Origin: Pseudomonas gingeri
GTDB lineage: Bacteria > Pseudomonadota > Gammaproteobacteria > Pseudomonadales > Pseudomonadaceae
NCBI RefSeq assembly: GCF_013386115.1
Contig: NZ_JACAOR010000013.1
Coordinates: 124,001 to 188,000 of the forward strand
Length of the DNA stretch: 64,000 nucleotides
Direction of reading: 5' to 3'
Below the pieces are notes generated by a model. That model saw only the letters and a list, made by a program, of their open reading frames with translations, was not told the DNA's origin and ran no database searches. How positions within the stretch are numbered: the stretch's first letter is position 1; every line of letters starts with the position of its first letter. Position numbers and translations under genes: made by a program. This document shows positions 31,540-42,157 of this stretch, piece by piece.

Positions 31540-33321
31540 ATGCCCGTCGCCCCACTCTCCCAGGACCGCTGGCTGGATCTCAACGAGCTGCTGCGCGAAC
31601 TGGTCGCCCAGGGTTTTATCAGCCAGGACTCGGCCGAGCACGCCCTGACCATCCGGCGCAACGCGCAGAACAGCCAGTTGCATCCGCTGGAATTCATCGC
31701 CAGCCAGCACCTGCCCGACCAGAGCCGCCCCGGCAAGCCGCTGGAGCTCGAGAACCTGACTTTGTGGCTGGCGCAACAGGTCGGCCAGCCGTACCTGCGC
31801 ATCGATCCGCTGAAAATCAACGTCGCCGCGATCATGCCGCTGATGTCCTATGCCTTTGCCCAGCGCCACAAGATCCTCGCCGTCGCGGTGGATCACGACG
31901 GCGTGACCATCGCCAGCGCCCAGCCCCACGTAAAGGCCTGGGAAGCCGACCTGAGCCATGTGCTCAAGCTGCCGATCAAGCGGGTGGTGGCCAACCCGGT
32001 GGATATCCAGCGCTACACCGTGGAATTCTTCCGCCTGGCGAAGTCGGTCAGCGGCGCCAACATGGTCGACCAGAAAGGCCATAACCTGGGCAACTTCGAG
32101 CAACTGCTGAACCTCGGCGCCAGCGACCAGGAACCGGACGCCAACGACGCGCATATCGTCAATATCGTCGACTGGCTGTTCCAGTACGCGTTCCAGCAAC
32201 GGGCCAGCGATATCCATATCGAGCCGCGGCGCGAGCAGGGCACGGTGCGTTTTCGCATCGACGGTGTACTGCACAACGTCTACCAGTTCCCGCCCCAGGT
32301 GACCATGGCGATTGTCAGCCGCCTCAAGAGCCTGGGTCGGATGAATGTCGCGGAAAAACGCAAACCCCAGGACGGCCGGGTCAAGACCAAGACCCCGGAC
32401 GGCGGCGAAGTGGAATTGCGTCTGTCGACTCTGCCGACCGCGTTCGGCGAGAAGATGGTCATGCGCATCTTCGATCCGGAAGTGCTGCTCAAGGATTTCG
32501 ACCAGCTCGGCTTCTCCGCCGAAGACCTGCGCCGCTGGCAGGACATGACCCGCCAGCCCAACGGCATCATCCTGGTGACCGGGCCCACCGGCTCGGGCAA
32601 GACCACCACGCTGTACACCACGCTGAAAAAGCTGGCGACTCCGGAGGTCAATCTCTGCACCATCGAAGACCCGATCGAGATGGTCGAGCCGGCCTTCAAC
32701 CAGATGCAGGTCCAGCACAATATCGACCTGACCTTCGCCAGCGGCGTACGCGCCCTGATGCGCCAGGACCCGGACATCATCATGATCGGCGAGATCCGCG
32801 ATCTGGAAACCGCCGAGATGGCGATTCAGGCGGCGCTGACCGGGCACCTGGTGCTCTCGACCCTGCACACCAACGACGCGCCGAGCGCCATTAGCCGCCT
32901 GCTGGAACTGGGTGTACCGCATTACCTGATCAAGGCCACGGTGCTCGGCGTCATGGCCCAGCGTCTGGTGCGTACCTTGTGTCCGCACTGCAAGGCACCG
33001 CAGAGCCTGTCCGAAGAAGACTGGCAGACCCTGACCCGGCCCTGGCAGGCACCGCTGCCCACCGGCGCGCAGCGCGCCATCGGCTGCCTGGAATGCCGCG
33101 ATACCGGTTATCGCGGACGAGCCGGGGTCTACGAGATCATGTTGCTCAGCGACAGCGTGAAGGCGCTGATCCATGCCGATACCGACCTGCTGGCGGTGCG
33201 CCGCCAGGCGTTCATGGAAGGCATGCGCAGCTTGCGCCTGTCCGGTGCGCAGAAGGTCGCGGCGGGGCTGACCACCATCGAGGAAGTGCTGCGGGTCACG
33301 CCTCAGAGCGAACAGCGCTGA
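31540..33321 (+). CDS. Orphan GspE/PilB-type secretion ATPase
   Basis: A 593-residue hexameric secretion ATPase. The N-terminal N1 domain and GspE_N region (~1-160) precede the ATPase core: FVxH-like HIEPRREQGTVRFRIDGVL, Walker A GPTGSGKTTTLYTT, Asp box TIEDPIE, Walker B IIMIGEIRDLETAE and His box STLHTNDAPS; a C-terminal zinc-type pair CPHC...CLEC is visible. No other type II secretion or pilin gene is near, so it is an orphan ATPase; the P. aeruginosa counterpart, as I recall, is PA5210. Role may be in surface sensing or pilus assembly. Confidence 0.92.
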   Translation: MPVAPLSQDRWLDLNELLRELVAQGFISQDSAEHALTIRRNAQNSQLHPLEFIASQHLPDQSRPGKPLELENLTLWLAQQVGQPYLRIDPLKINVAAIMPLMSYAFAQRHKILAVAVDHDGVTIASAQPHVKAWEADLSHVLKLPIKRVVANPVDIQRYTVEFFRLAKSVSGANMVDQKGHNLGNFEQLLNLGASDQEPDANDAHIVNIVDWLFQYAFQQRASDIHIEPRREQGTVRFRIDGVLHNVYQFPPQVTMAIVSRLKSLGRMNVAEKRKPQDGRVKTKTPDGGEVELRLSTLPTAFGEKMVMRIFDPEVLLKDFDQLGFSAEDLRRWQDMTRQPNGIILVTGPTGSGKTTTLYTTLKKLATPEVNLCTIEDPIEMVEPAFNQMQVQHNIDLTFASGVRALMRQDPDIIMIGEIRDLETAEMAIQAALTGHLVLSTLHTNDAPSAISRLLELGVPHYLIKATVLGVMAQRLVRTLCPHCKAPQSLSEEDWQTLTRPWQAPLPTGAQRAIGCLECRDTGYRGRAGVYEIMLLSDSVKALIHADTDLLAVRRQAFMEGMRSLRLSGAQKVAAGLTTIEEVLRVTPQSEQR

Positions 33322-33363
33322 ACGTGCCGCGGCCAGTGTCCGGGCCCGTCCGGCAGGCGTTCA

Positions 33364-34386
33364 TTACGGGGTGATCTCCAACCAGTCGATCACCCCGACC
33401 TCGTTGTTGGCCTTGATGTTCACCGAGTCCTCATTGCCCCGACGCTGGAGGATCGAACGGCCCAGGCTGACCTTTTCTCCCGTGCGCAGATTGATGGCAT
33501 CCTGCGCCCTGGAAGGGCTGAACAACCAGGCGCCGCCAGCATCGCCCCTTACCCGCGTGCCCGCCACGTAGCGCCAGTCCCCCAGCGTGGCGGGCTGGGC
33601 CAGTTGGCCCTGCCAGCCCAGCGGCTGGCGCTGCGCATCGAGCATCATGCGCAGCGCCGCCAGCTGCAGGCCGTCGAGGGCGATGCTCAGGTTGTCGGCG
33701 TCCTCGGCCCGCAGCATCCAACCCGACCTGTCGCCAGAAACCACCGTGCCCGCCGGCCAGTCCACCCCGGCCACACCCATCCCGGGGACCAGGCCACACT
33801 CTTTGAAATGCCAGCGACTTGGCCGGAACCTGTCGTCGACTGCATGCCCGAAGACCACCCAGGCACTTGCGGTACAGGACCAGCCCTGCACCATCCGGTC
33901 ATGCTCGAGACGTACACGGGCGTTGTCGGAGCCCCAGGAAAAATCCAGCGCCACCACCGGCAACCCGAGGACATCGAGGGCAACGGGCAATTCGATTGAC
34001 GTCAGGCTTTGCAGGCCGTGCGCCTGGGGCTGCCCCTGCCAGTCCAGCGCCTCCAGGGTGCCGATATGCGCCTGGCTGCCCGCCGGAAAATGCAGTTCGC
34101 CCAACTGCAGATCAGCTTGCAGGCGAGGGTTCAGTGCCTGCCGTTGCGATTCGGCTTCCTCGTCGATCCGCTGGAAATCCCGCCACATCAACCCGCCCAG
34201 TCCGGCAAACACCAGGGCGACCAGTATCAGCACCGCGTAACGCCGGGGGTTGCGCCGCAGGTGATCGCGCGTCGGCGCGAACAGCGAGGCCACCAGCACC
34301 CACAGCAACCCGGCGGCACTGAGCGCCGCCAGCGCGATCAGCAGGAAAACCAGGAAAATGACGGAGGGATCGGGACCGAAGATCAT
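33364..34386 (-). CDS. Hypothetical membrane protein
   Basis: A 340-residue protein I do not recognise. It has two transmembrane helices at the N-terminus (MIFGPDPSVIFLVFLLIALA... and YAVLILVALVFAGLGGLMW) followed by a ~260-residue beta-rich soluble part, probably periplasmic (ELHFPAGSQAHIGTLEAL, VGDRSGWML). There is no catalytic motif visible. It shares the gap with the convergent GspE-type gene. Confidence 0.7.
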   Translation of the reverse strand: MIFGPDPSVIFLVFLLIALAALSAAGLLWVLVASLFAPTRDHLRRNPRRYAVLILVALVFAGLGGLMWRDFQRIDEEAESQRQALNPRLQADLQLGELHFPAGSQAHIGTLEALDWQGQPQAHGLQSLTSIELPVALDVLGLPVVALDFSWGSDNARVRLEHDRMVQGWSCTASAWVVFGHAVDDRFRPSRWHFKECGLVPGMGVAGVDWPAGTVVSGDRSGWMLRAEDADNLSIALDGLQLAALRMMLDAQRQPLGWQGQLAQPATLGDWRYVAGTRVRGDAGGAWLFSPSRAQDAINLRTGEKVSLGRSILQRRGNEDSVNIKANNEVGVIDWLEITP

Positions 34387-34547
34387 CGAAACCAGGCGCT
34401 CACAGGATGCGACAGTGAAATGACCGCCAAATTAGCATGGCCCGACCTCTACACTTGAATACAAATGAAACACTTATCTTCAACCAGGCTCGCTACAATC
34501 ATTCCACTATCGCCACCTCGATAAACACTTGAACACAGGGAACCGTC

Positions 34548-35468
34548 ATGCAAATCGGTAGCGTGCTTCTGCTTTTCGTCGGCCTGGCCATTGCCATCGT
34601 CTTCATGGGCTTCAAGGTCGTACCCCAGGGGTATCAGTGGACGGTGGAACGCTTCGGCCGCTACACCACCACCCTCAAGCCCGGCCTGAACATCATCGTC
34701 CCGGTCATGGACCGTATCGGGCGCAAGATCAACGTGATGGAAAGCGTGCTGGATATCCCGCCCCAGGAAGTCATCACGTCCGACAACGCCACCGTGCAGA
34801 TCGACGCGGTGTGTTTCTTCCAGGTGGTCAATACGGCCCAGGCGGCCTACGAGGTGAACAACCTCGAACACGCCATCCGTAACCTGCTGCAGACCAACAT
34901 CCGCACCGTGCTCGGCTCCATGGAGCTCGATGCCATGCTCGGCCAGCGCGACACCATCAACGAGAAACTGCTGCGCACCGTCGATGAAGCCACCGCACCG
35001 TGGGGCATCAAGATCACCCGGATCGAAATCAAGGACATCAGCCCGCCCGCCGACCTGATGGCGGCAATGTCCGGGCAGATGAAGGCCGAACGGGTCAAGC
35101 GCGCGCAGATCCTCGAGGCCGAAGGCCTGCGGGCGTCGGCGATCCTGACCGCCGAAGGCAAGAAGCAGGCGCAGATCCTCGAAGCCGAAGGTAATCGCCA
35201 GGCCGCCTTCCTCGAATCCGAGGCCCGCGAACGGGAAGCCGAGGCCGAGGCCCGGGCGACCCAGGTGGTGTCCGAGGCGATCGCCAACGGCAACGTGCAG
35301 GCGGTCAACTACTTCGTCGCGCAGAAATACATCGATGCCCTCGGCAAGCTGGCCTCGGCCAACAACAGCAAGGTGATCCTGATGCCGCTCGAAGCCAGCC
35401 AGGTCATCGGCGCGGTCGGCGGCATCGGCGAAATCGTCAAGGCCACTTTCGACGGCAAGAAGGCCTGA
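34548..35468 (+). CDS. SPFH-domain paraslipin (QmcA/stomatin family)
   Basis: A 306-residue stomatin-like protein. One N-terminal membrane helix ([16 protein letters not shown]) precedes the SPFH domain: [22 protein letters not shown] and [15 protein letters not shown]-like FLSERDT; a long heptad-rich coiled coil ([18 protein letters not shown] ...) follows, then a C-terminal region. These form membrane microdomain scaffolds. The NfeD gene, 9 nt downstream, is its usual partner. Confidence 0.95.
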   Translation: MQIGSVLLLFVGLAIAIVFMGFKVVPQGYQWTVERFGRYTTTLKPGLNIIVPVMDRIGRKINVMESVLDIPPQEVITSDNATVQIDAVCFFQVVNTAQAAYEVNNLEHAIRNLLQTNIRTVLGSMELDAMLGQRDTINEKLLRTVDEATAPWGIKITRIEIKDISPPADLMAAMSGQMKAERVKRAQILEAEGLRASAILTAEGKKQAQILEAEGNRQAAFLESEAREREAEAEARATQVVSEAIANGNVQAVNYFVAQKYIDALGKLASANNSKVILMPLEASQVIGAVGGIGEIVKATFDGKKA

Positions 35469-35477
35469 GGCACCGCC

Positions 35478-35927
35478 ATGTGGGAATTCCTGCAACACCT
35501 GTCCTTCTGGGACTGGCTGGCCCTCGGCACGATCCTGCTGATACTCGAAGTGTTCGGCGCCGGCGGCTACCTGCTGTGGGTCGGCATTGCCGCGGCAGCG
35601 GTCGGCGTGTTGACCTTCGTGATTCCCGGCCTGCCGTGGACCGTGCAATTCCTGTTGTTCGGCCTGCTCTCGGTGCTGACGGCGGTGTACTGGTGGAAAC
35701 GCCAGCGCAGCGCCGCCAGCGTCAGCGACCAGCCGGGCCTCAACGAACGCGGCCATGAGCTGATCGGCAAGACCTTCGTGGTACACGCGGCGATCAGCAA
35801 CGGTCGCGGCAAGGTCAAGGTCGGCGATGGCGTATGGATGGTCACCGGCCCCGACGCCGAGGTCGGTGCACGGGTCCGGGTGGTCGGCCAGAACGGCACG
35901 ATCCTGCAGGTCGAAACCGTTGAATGA
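35478..35927 (+). CDS. NfeD family membrane protein
   Basis: A 149-residue short NfeD. Three hydrophobic segments (LSFWDWLALGTILLILEV, GYLLWVGIAAAAVGVLTF, WTVQFLLFGLLSVLTAVYWW) precede an OB-fold soluble domain (LIGKTFVVHAAISNGRGKVK). It forms an operon with the SPFH gene, as in most bacteria; the pair is probably a membrane-fluidity module. Confidence 0.93.
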   Translation: MWEFLQHLSFWDWLALGTILLILEVFGAGGYLLWVGIAAAAVGVLTFVIPGLPWTVQFLLFGLLSVLTAVYWWKRQRSAASVSDQPGLNERGHELIGKTFVVHAAISNGRGKVKVGDGVWMVTGPDAEVGARVRVVGQNGTILQVETVE

Positions 35928-35995
35928 AGACAATGGAACTCCGCATCGATAACCGCAATCCAACGGTTCATATACCCCCATGCGGAGTCACCACC

Positions 35996-36313
35996 ATGCG
36001 TCTCAAATATGCTGTCGCCACCCTGGCATTGCTGTCCATCCCCGTTGGCTCGGCCATGGCCGACGGTTTCTGGCGCAACGTCATTTCGTCCGGTGCCACC
36101 ACCGGCTCGACCTACCTGACGTTCAAGGACCACAAGCTGATCGTCGCCGCCCAGGACGATGCCGGCAGCTTTGTTGCCAGCGACGGCAATATCCGCGGCC
36201 CTTATCTGGAAGCCGCCATGCAGAAAGTGCGTGCCGATAATCCGGACCTGAAAGCAAGCGACATGGAACTGGCCAACGCGATCCTGGCGAAGAACGCACT
36301 GGCAGACGAATGA
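35996..36313 (+). CDS. DUF2388 periplasmic protein
   Basis: A 105-residue protein. The start at 35996 (MRLKYAVATLALLSIPVGSA) follows GGAGTCACC and gives a signal peptide; the mature part FWRNVISSGATTGSTYLTFK and AQDDAGSFVASDGNIRGPYL is the DUF2388 family, limited to Pseudomonas, role unknown. It is the last backbone gene before the phl cluster. Confidence 0.88.
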   Translation: MRLKYAVATLALLSIPVGSAMADGFWRNVISSGATTGSTYLTFKDHKLIVAAQDDAGSFVASDGNIRGPYLEAAMQKVRADNPDLKASDMELANAILAKNALADE

Positions 36314-36340
36314 TCGACAGCCCGTCGAACTGAACGATGA

Positions 36341-36366
36341 AACGCCGACAGCCTGTCGGCGTTTTT
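36341..36366. terminator. Intrinsic terminator between the DUF2388 gene and phlH
   Basis: AACGCCGACA-gcc-TGTCGGCGTT forms a perfect 10-bp stem followed by TTTTCG, 28 nt after the DUF2388 stop codon, and stands at the left edge of the phl cluster; it may serve the convergent phlH as well. Confidence 0.9.
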
Positions 36367-36382
36367 CGTTTCTGCCGCTCCG

Positions 36383-37045
36383 TTATTGCGCCGCTACTGC
36401 CTTCAGCCCCGCCAGAGCGTAAGTCATCATGTGCTCGATCAGCGCCTGGGGCTCGATATCCAGGCCCGGCAACACGTTCTGGCTCAGGGTCTCGTGGGCC
36501 AGCAGCAGGAACAGGCAAGGGGCGAATACCCCCAGCGCACAGCGCAACGTGGTCGGGTGGTCGTCCGGCAGGTTCATGATCTGCCCGAGGATGCCGCGGA
36601 AGATCTTCGCCTTGGGATACGCCTGCTGTTCCAGCACCGAGGGCAACAGGCTCGAGGGCGACAGCAGTTCCCGACTGAGGACCTTGAGGGCCCAGGCCTC
36701 GCGATGATCCTGCAGGCGCTCCACCAGCACCGTGATGATCACTCGTAACTTGTCCTCGGCGGGTGCCGGGCTCTGGCTCAGGCTGAGCAGCGTATCGATG
36801 CGCAGCAGGCGATCATGGGCCTCGAGCAGCACGGCCCGGTACAGGCCGTCCTTGTTCTCGAAGTGATAGTTGACCGAGGCGGCATTCGACCTGGAGTTTT
36901 CACAGACCTGCTTGCTGGTGGTATTGGCGTATCCCAGCCGCGCGAACAACTGACCCGCCGTTTCCAGGATCTGCTGGCGGGTCGCCTGGCCATCCTGGCG
37001 CTGGGCACGTTGAGAGGCGGTCTGGTTGGGACCGGACACGGGCAT
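36383..37045 (-). CDS. phlH: TetR-family regulator PhlH
   Basis: A 220-residue TetR protein. The N-terminal helix-turn-helix (TRQQILETAGQLFARLGYAN, then TTSKQVCENSRSNAASVNYHF) is complete, followed by an all-helical ligand-binding domain. I chose the ATG at 37045 (MPVSGPNQT), which has GAGGA five nucleotides upstream, over a GTG at 37057 with no ribosome site. In DAPG producers PhlH represses phlG and is released by DAPG/MAPG; it is divergent from phlG with a palindrome between them. Confidence 0.92.
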   Translation of the reverse strand: MPVSGPNQTASQRAQRQDGQATRQQILETAGQLFARLGYANTTSKQVCENSRSNAASVNYHFENKDGLYRAVLLEAHDRLLRIDTLLSLSQSPAPAEDKLRVIITVLVERLQDHREAWALKVLSRELLSPSSLLPSVLEQQAYPKAKIFRGILGQIMNLPDDHPTTLRCALGVFAPCLFLLLAHETLSQNVLPGLDIEPQALIEHMMTYALAGLKAVAAQ

Positions 37046-37061
37046 GGGATTCCTCACTAGA

Positions 37062-37077
37062 TCAAATTCAAATTTGA
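37062..37077. promoter_or_regulatory. Candidate PhlH operator
   Basis: TCAAATT-CA-AATTTGA is a 7-bp inverted repeat with a 2-nt spacer in the phlH-phlG divergent gap, 16 nt upstream of the phlH start codon. Its position fits repression of both phlH and phlG by PhlH; this is inference. Confidence 0.55.
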
Positions 37078-37189
37078 CTTTTATTTATACACGGCTTAGT
37101 TTCAAATCAACCACTCCCCTCGACAGGCGTGGACGCTGCCGACAGATGCTGTCAGGTCCACAGCCGTTTAGCCAAAGGAAATTACCGCA

Positions 37190-38068
37190 ATGGATGCGCG
37201 CGTCATGACCCCGTTCACCTACTTCTCCCTGCCGATGCAGAAGCTGTTCCTGCGCAACCGCGAGGCGATCAAGGACAAGCCCTACGCCAGGTATTTCAGC
37301 GGGCACATGCAGGTTCCGCTGTCTGCCGTGCGCGGAATCCAGCAAGGACCACTGGCTCCGGAACAGACGCTGACGCCGGGTATCGAGGATATCAATCGTC
37401 TGCTGGAAGCGGATTTCGTCAGCGCCGAGTCGGGTTATGCCCTGCTGCCCGGGCCCATGGCCTACGTCCAGAGCCGCAAGTTCTTTCCCGGCTGCACCGC
37501 CGAGATGTTCAAGTGGTGGTTCATGTGGCATCCGCTTGAGGCCGAGCGCTATACCCTGTGGTTTCCCTATGCCCATGTCAGCAATCCCTGCGTCAATCAC
37601 GAACGGCTCAAGGACACTTCCCTGAGTTTCGAAGAGCGCTTGTACGGCAATACCTTCTGCGCCTCGGAATATGTCGGCGATCGCCTGATGCACCTGCATA
37701 TCCACTTCCAGGAACCGGAGAAACTGGGCCTGCGCACCGAGCTGTACCGGGATGCGAAGATCGACGGCAGCGTCAGCGCGCTGATGAGCCTCGCCGAACA
37801 ACCGGATGTGCCGGTGTCGCTGATGGTCCACCTGTTCAAGCAGACCCCGGATGGCCTCTACCTGACCAGCCGCTACTGGGTCGGCAGCCATCCGTCGATG
37901 GCGCGTTTCCCCGGTGCCGAACGCGCCGCGGCGCTGCTACAGGCCAACGGCCTGGGTGAGGCGGAGCTGGAGACCCTGGCCTACGAGTTCGCCGTCCACG
38001 ACCTGTGCGAATTCAACCACCTGGCCAGTTTCCTGCCGGATCTGTACCGGGAATTCAGCGCCAGCTGA
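37190..38068 (+). CDS. phlG: 2,4-diacetylphloroglucinol hydrolase
   Basis: A 292-residue zinc-dependent C-C hydrolase that cleaves DAPG to monoacetylphloroglucinol and acetate. The reading gives the exact ligand set known from the crystal structure: H129 (YAHVSN), E160 (CASEYV), H270 (AVHDLCE) and E274 (LCEFN). Start ATG 37190 has AAAGGAAA upstream. It controls how much DAPG accumulates and is repressed by PhlH. Confidence 0.95.
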   Translation: MDARVMTPFTYFSLPMQKLFLRNREAIKDKPYARYFSGHMQVPLSAVRGIQQGPLAPEQTLTPGIEDINRLLEADFVSAESGYALLPGPMAYVQSRKFFPGCTAEMFKWWFMWHPLEAERYTLWFPYAHVSNPCVNHERLKDTSLSFEERLYGNTFCASEYVGDRLMHLHIHFQEPEKLGLRTELYRDAKIDGSVSALMSLAEQPDVPVSLMVHLFKQTPDGLYLTSRYWVGSHPSMARFPGAERAAALLQANGLGEAELETLAYEFAVHDLCEFNHLASFLPDLYREFSAS

Positions 38069-38082
38069 ATCACCGGGCAAGG

Positions 38083-38105
38083 CATTCCGCCCGGCGGGCG
38101 GAATG
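38083..38105. terminator. Hairpin between convergent phlG and phlF
   Basis: CATTCCGCCC-ggc-GGGCGGAATG, a perfect 10-bp stem with a 3-nt loop, sits in the 48-nt gap between the phlG and phlF stop codons. Neither side has a T-tract, so termination may need Rho. Confidence 0.55.
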
Positions 38106-38116
38106 ACCTCCAGGCC

Positions 38117-38719
38117 TCAGCGTTGCCCCGCCGGACACACACCGTTTATCAGAAGCGTCGTAAATTCCCCGATATCCTGTTCCGCTGTCAGTTGCTCGGT
38201 CAGCAGGCGATACCAGCAAAAACCGAAGATCATATCGAGCAGCAATTCGCGATTGGTGTCCTTTGGCAGTTCACCATTACTGATGGCATTTTCCACCAGC
38301 TTCTTCGGCATCTCCCGCCGCCGTTCCATGAACTGGTCCTTGAGCTGGACCAGGGTGACCGGATCCAGCTGGGCCTCCGCGATGACACAGCGAAAAGCCT
38401 CGCCACAAATCGTCTCACGCCATACCTTCCAGAGATTGTGCAGCAAAAAGTCGAGATCTGCCTTGAAAGAGCCGAGATCAGGAAACTTCCTCACCTGCTC
38501 GCTTTCATTCTCGTAAACCTCGGCGATCAACGCCGCCTTGTTGTTCCACCAACGGTAGATCGTCGGCTTGCTGGCACCCGCCCGTCGGGCGACCGACTCG
38601 ATACTGAGTCCCGAATAACCGCATTCCTTGAGAATCTCGATCGTCGAACTGAGGATGGCCTTGTGGGTGTGGGGGCTTCGTAGGGAACCGATGGAGCTGC
38701 GAGAGGGTGTACGAGCCAC
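38117..38719 (-). CDS. phlF: TetR-family repressor PhlF
   Basis: A 200-residue TetR repressor that blocks phlA transcription and is released by DAPG. The start is the GTG at 38719, giving (M)ARTPSRSSIGSLRSPHTHKA, which is the published N-terminus, and GGAG sits eight nucleotides upstream; the ATG at 38755 is not the real start. The helix-turn-helix reads GLSIESVARRAGASKPTIYRW. The gene is divergent from phlA with a 456-nt gap holding two palindromes. Confidence 0.96.
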   Translation of the reverse strand: MARTPSRSSIGSLRSPHTHKAILSSTIEILKECGYSGLSIESVARRAGASKPTIYRWWNNKAALIAEVYENESEQVRKFPDLGSFKADLDFLLHNLWKVWRETICGEAFRCVIAEAQLDPVTLVQLKDQFMERRREMPKKLVENAISNGELPKDTNRELLLDMIFGFCWYRLLTEQLTAEQDIGEFTTLLINGVCPAGQR

Positions 38720-38742
38720 GGTGAAATCTCCAGGCAGGGTGC

Positions 38743-38770
38743 TTGACAAAAGCAACGCAAGGTATAGGAT
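38743..38770 (+). promoter_or_regulatory. Candidate phlA sigma-70 promoter
   Basis: A perfect -35 TTGACA at 38743-38748, a 16-nt spacer and a -10 TAGGAT at 38765-38770 point rightward, just outside the phlF start codon. Transcription would begin near 38776-38778, inside the left arm of the 37-nt palindrome, leaving a leader of about 400 nt before phlA. Not tested; the -10 matches four of six positions. Confidence 0.55.
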
Positions 38771-38775
38771 TCCCT

Positions 38776-38812
38776 CGAAATGAAATGAAACGGTCCGTTT
38801 CGTTTCATTTCG
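38776..38812. promoter_or_regulatory. Primary PhlF operator (phO-like)
   Basis: A 37-nt palindrome centred on 38794 with 17 of 18 pairs matching. On the minus strand bases 38808 to 38784 agree at 21 of 25 positions with the PhlF operator core I remember (ATGATACGAAACG...). It overlies the presumed phlA start point and lies about 57 nt from the phlF start codon, so PhlF may repress both promoters. Confidence 0.75.
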
Positions 38813-38960
38813 ATGAAACTATGAACGACTGACTTAGATCAATCTGTTTTCCGATTTTCTCATTAGCGTGCAGGAAACAAAGCCTTCTGCTCAGGGCATC
38901 CCCCATCAGTCGGCAGCTGTTTTTTCCACTTATGAAATCAAGTCATTTGTTTTATGAATC

Positions 38961-38981
38961 AAACGATACGTTTCGTATCAT
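38961..38981. promoter_or_regulatory. Second, shorter PhlF operator-like site
   Basis: On the minus strand ATGATACGAAACGTATCGTT begins as the PhlF operator core does, but lacks five bases of its middle, bringing half-sites GATACG and CGTATC to a 3-nt gap. It lies within the predicted phlA leader, 185 nt downstream of the first operator and 194 nt before phlA. Confidence 0.5.
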
Positions 38982-39160
38982 AGCAGCTTGAGAGGTAAAA
39001 AGGCAATATTTGGCACGTTTTCAGACCCATCGGTCGAAAACGCCAAGTAGTTGAAATCACTGGATAAAACGGCGTTCCCAAGACTCAGGGCTCTACAAAC
39101 TGTTTTCCGTATGTTTCACGGTGTCTGGCAAGACGCCACCAGGGTTTTCTGACAAAGAAT

Positions 39161-39175
39161 GGAATCAAGAGGAAA
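39161..39175 (+). promoter_or_regulatory. phlA ribosome site with two GGA motifs
   Basis: GGAATCAAGAGGAAA ends directly at the phlA ATG. It supplies the Shine-Dalgarno sequence (AGAGG) and two GGA trinucleotides (39161 and 39171), the core of RsmA/RsmE sites. Translational repression by Rsm proteins relieved by Gac-controlled small RNAs is known for DAPG genes; binding here is inference. Confidence 0.5.
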
Positions 39176-41490
<2,315 letters not shown>

Positions 41491-41501
41491 GGAGCCGGAC
41501 C

Positions 41502-41942
41502 ATGTCCATGTACCCCGAACAGATCCACCGGATGACCACCGCCAGCATGCTTCGCGAATGGCGCGAACATGGCGGCAAATACCGCCTGGAAGGCAGCCAG
41601 TGTGAAGAGTGCAATGAAATCTTCTTCCCGCGCCGGACGGTCTGCGGAGCCTGCAACTCGCTGAGCGTCAAGCCCTACCGCTGTGCCCGCAGCGGCAAGA
41701 TCGAAGTCATGGCCCATGCCGAGAACCCGATCCTCGCCGCCATGGGCTACGGCGAAACCGTACCGCGCTGCATGGCGATGGTGCGCCTGGACGATGGCCT
41801 GGTCATCGCCTCGGAAATCGTCGACGTCACCCACCCGGAACAACTCAAGGCCGGCGCGCCGGTACGCATGGTCGTGCGCAAGCACGTCCGGGAAAGCAAC
41901 CTGGCCTGGCAATACGCCTACAAGTTTGTCCTGGACATATAA
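41502..41942 (+). CDS. phlB: PhlB, OB-fold zinc subunit of the acetyltransferase
   Basis: A 146-residue DUF35/OB-fold protein. The zinc ribbon is readable as C-EE-C (SQCEECNE) and C-GA-C (VCGACNS), followed by the OB domain ([14 protein letters not shown]). In the PhlACB complex PhlB bridges PhlA and PhlC. Start ATG 41502 follows GGAGCCGGAC, 11 nt after phlC. Confidence 0.95.
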   Translation: MSMYPEQIHRMTTASMLREWREHGGKYRLEGSQCEECNEIFFPRRTVCGACNSLSVKPYRCARSGKIEVMAHAENPILAAMGYGETVPRCMAMVRLDDGLVIASEIVDVTHPEQLKAGAPVRMVVRKHVRESNLAWQYAYKFVLDI

Positions 41943-41956
41943 GTAACTTGCAACTT

Positions 41957-41983
41957 GCAGGGCGTCAGTTATTGACGCCCTGC
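41957..41983. terminator. Hairpin after phlB
   Basis: GCAGGGCGTCA-gttat-TGACGCCCTGC is a perfect 11-bp stem, 14 nt after the phlB stop. There is no T-tract (CTCCCGAC follows). Two smaller hairpins follow before phlD: CCCTG/CAGGG (42062-42077) and GGGGA/TCCCC (42105-42119). The 215-nt gap may hold an attenuator or an RNase processing site. Confidence 0.6.
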
Positions 41984-42157
41984 CCTCCCGACATCAAAAA
42001 CAAGAACTGTGCGTCAGCTTTATAACAACGGCCTCTACATATATTGCAGAAGCCTTTAAGACCCTGTTGCTTCAGGGGCTACGGACTGCCTTCGTCTTAA
42101 AAGCGGGGAATGACTCCCCATACTCATTATTGGCCTATATATAGCCGAGGATTCATC

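Noticed and set aside
38750-39175. Small ORF or extra regulator gene in the phlF-phlA gap.
   Set aside because: No frame with a start and ribosome site of plausible length was seen; the gap is explained better by promoters, operators and a leader.
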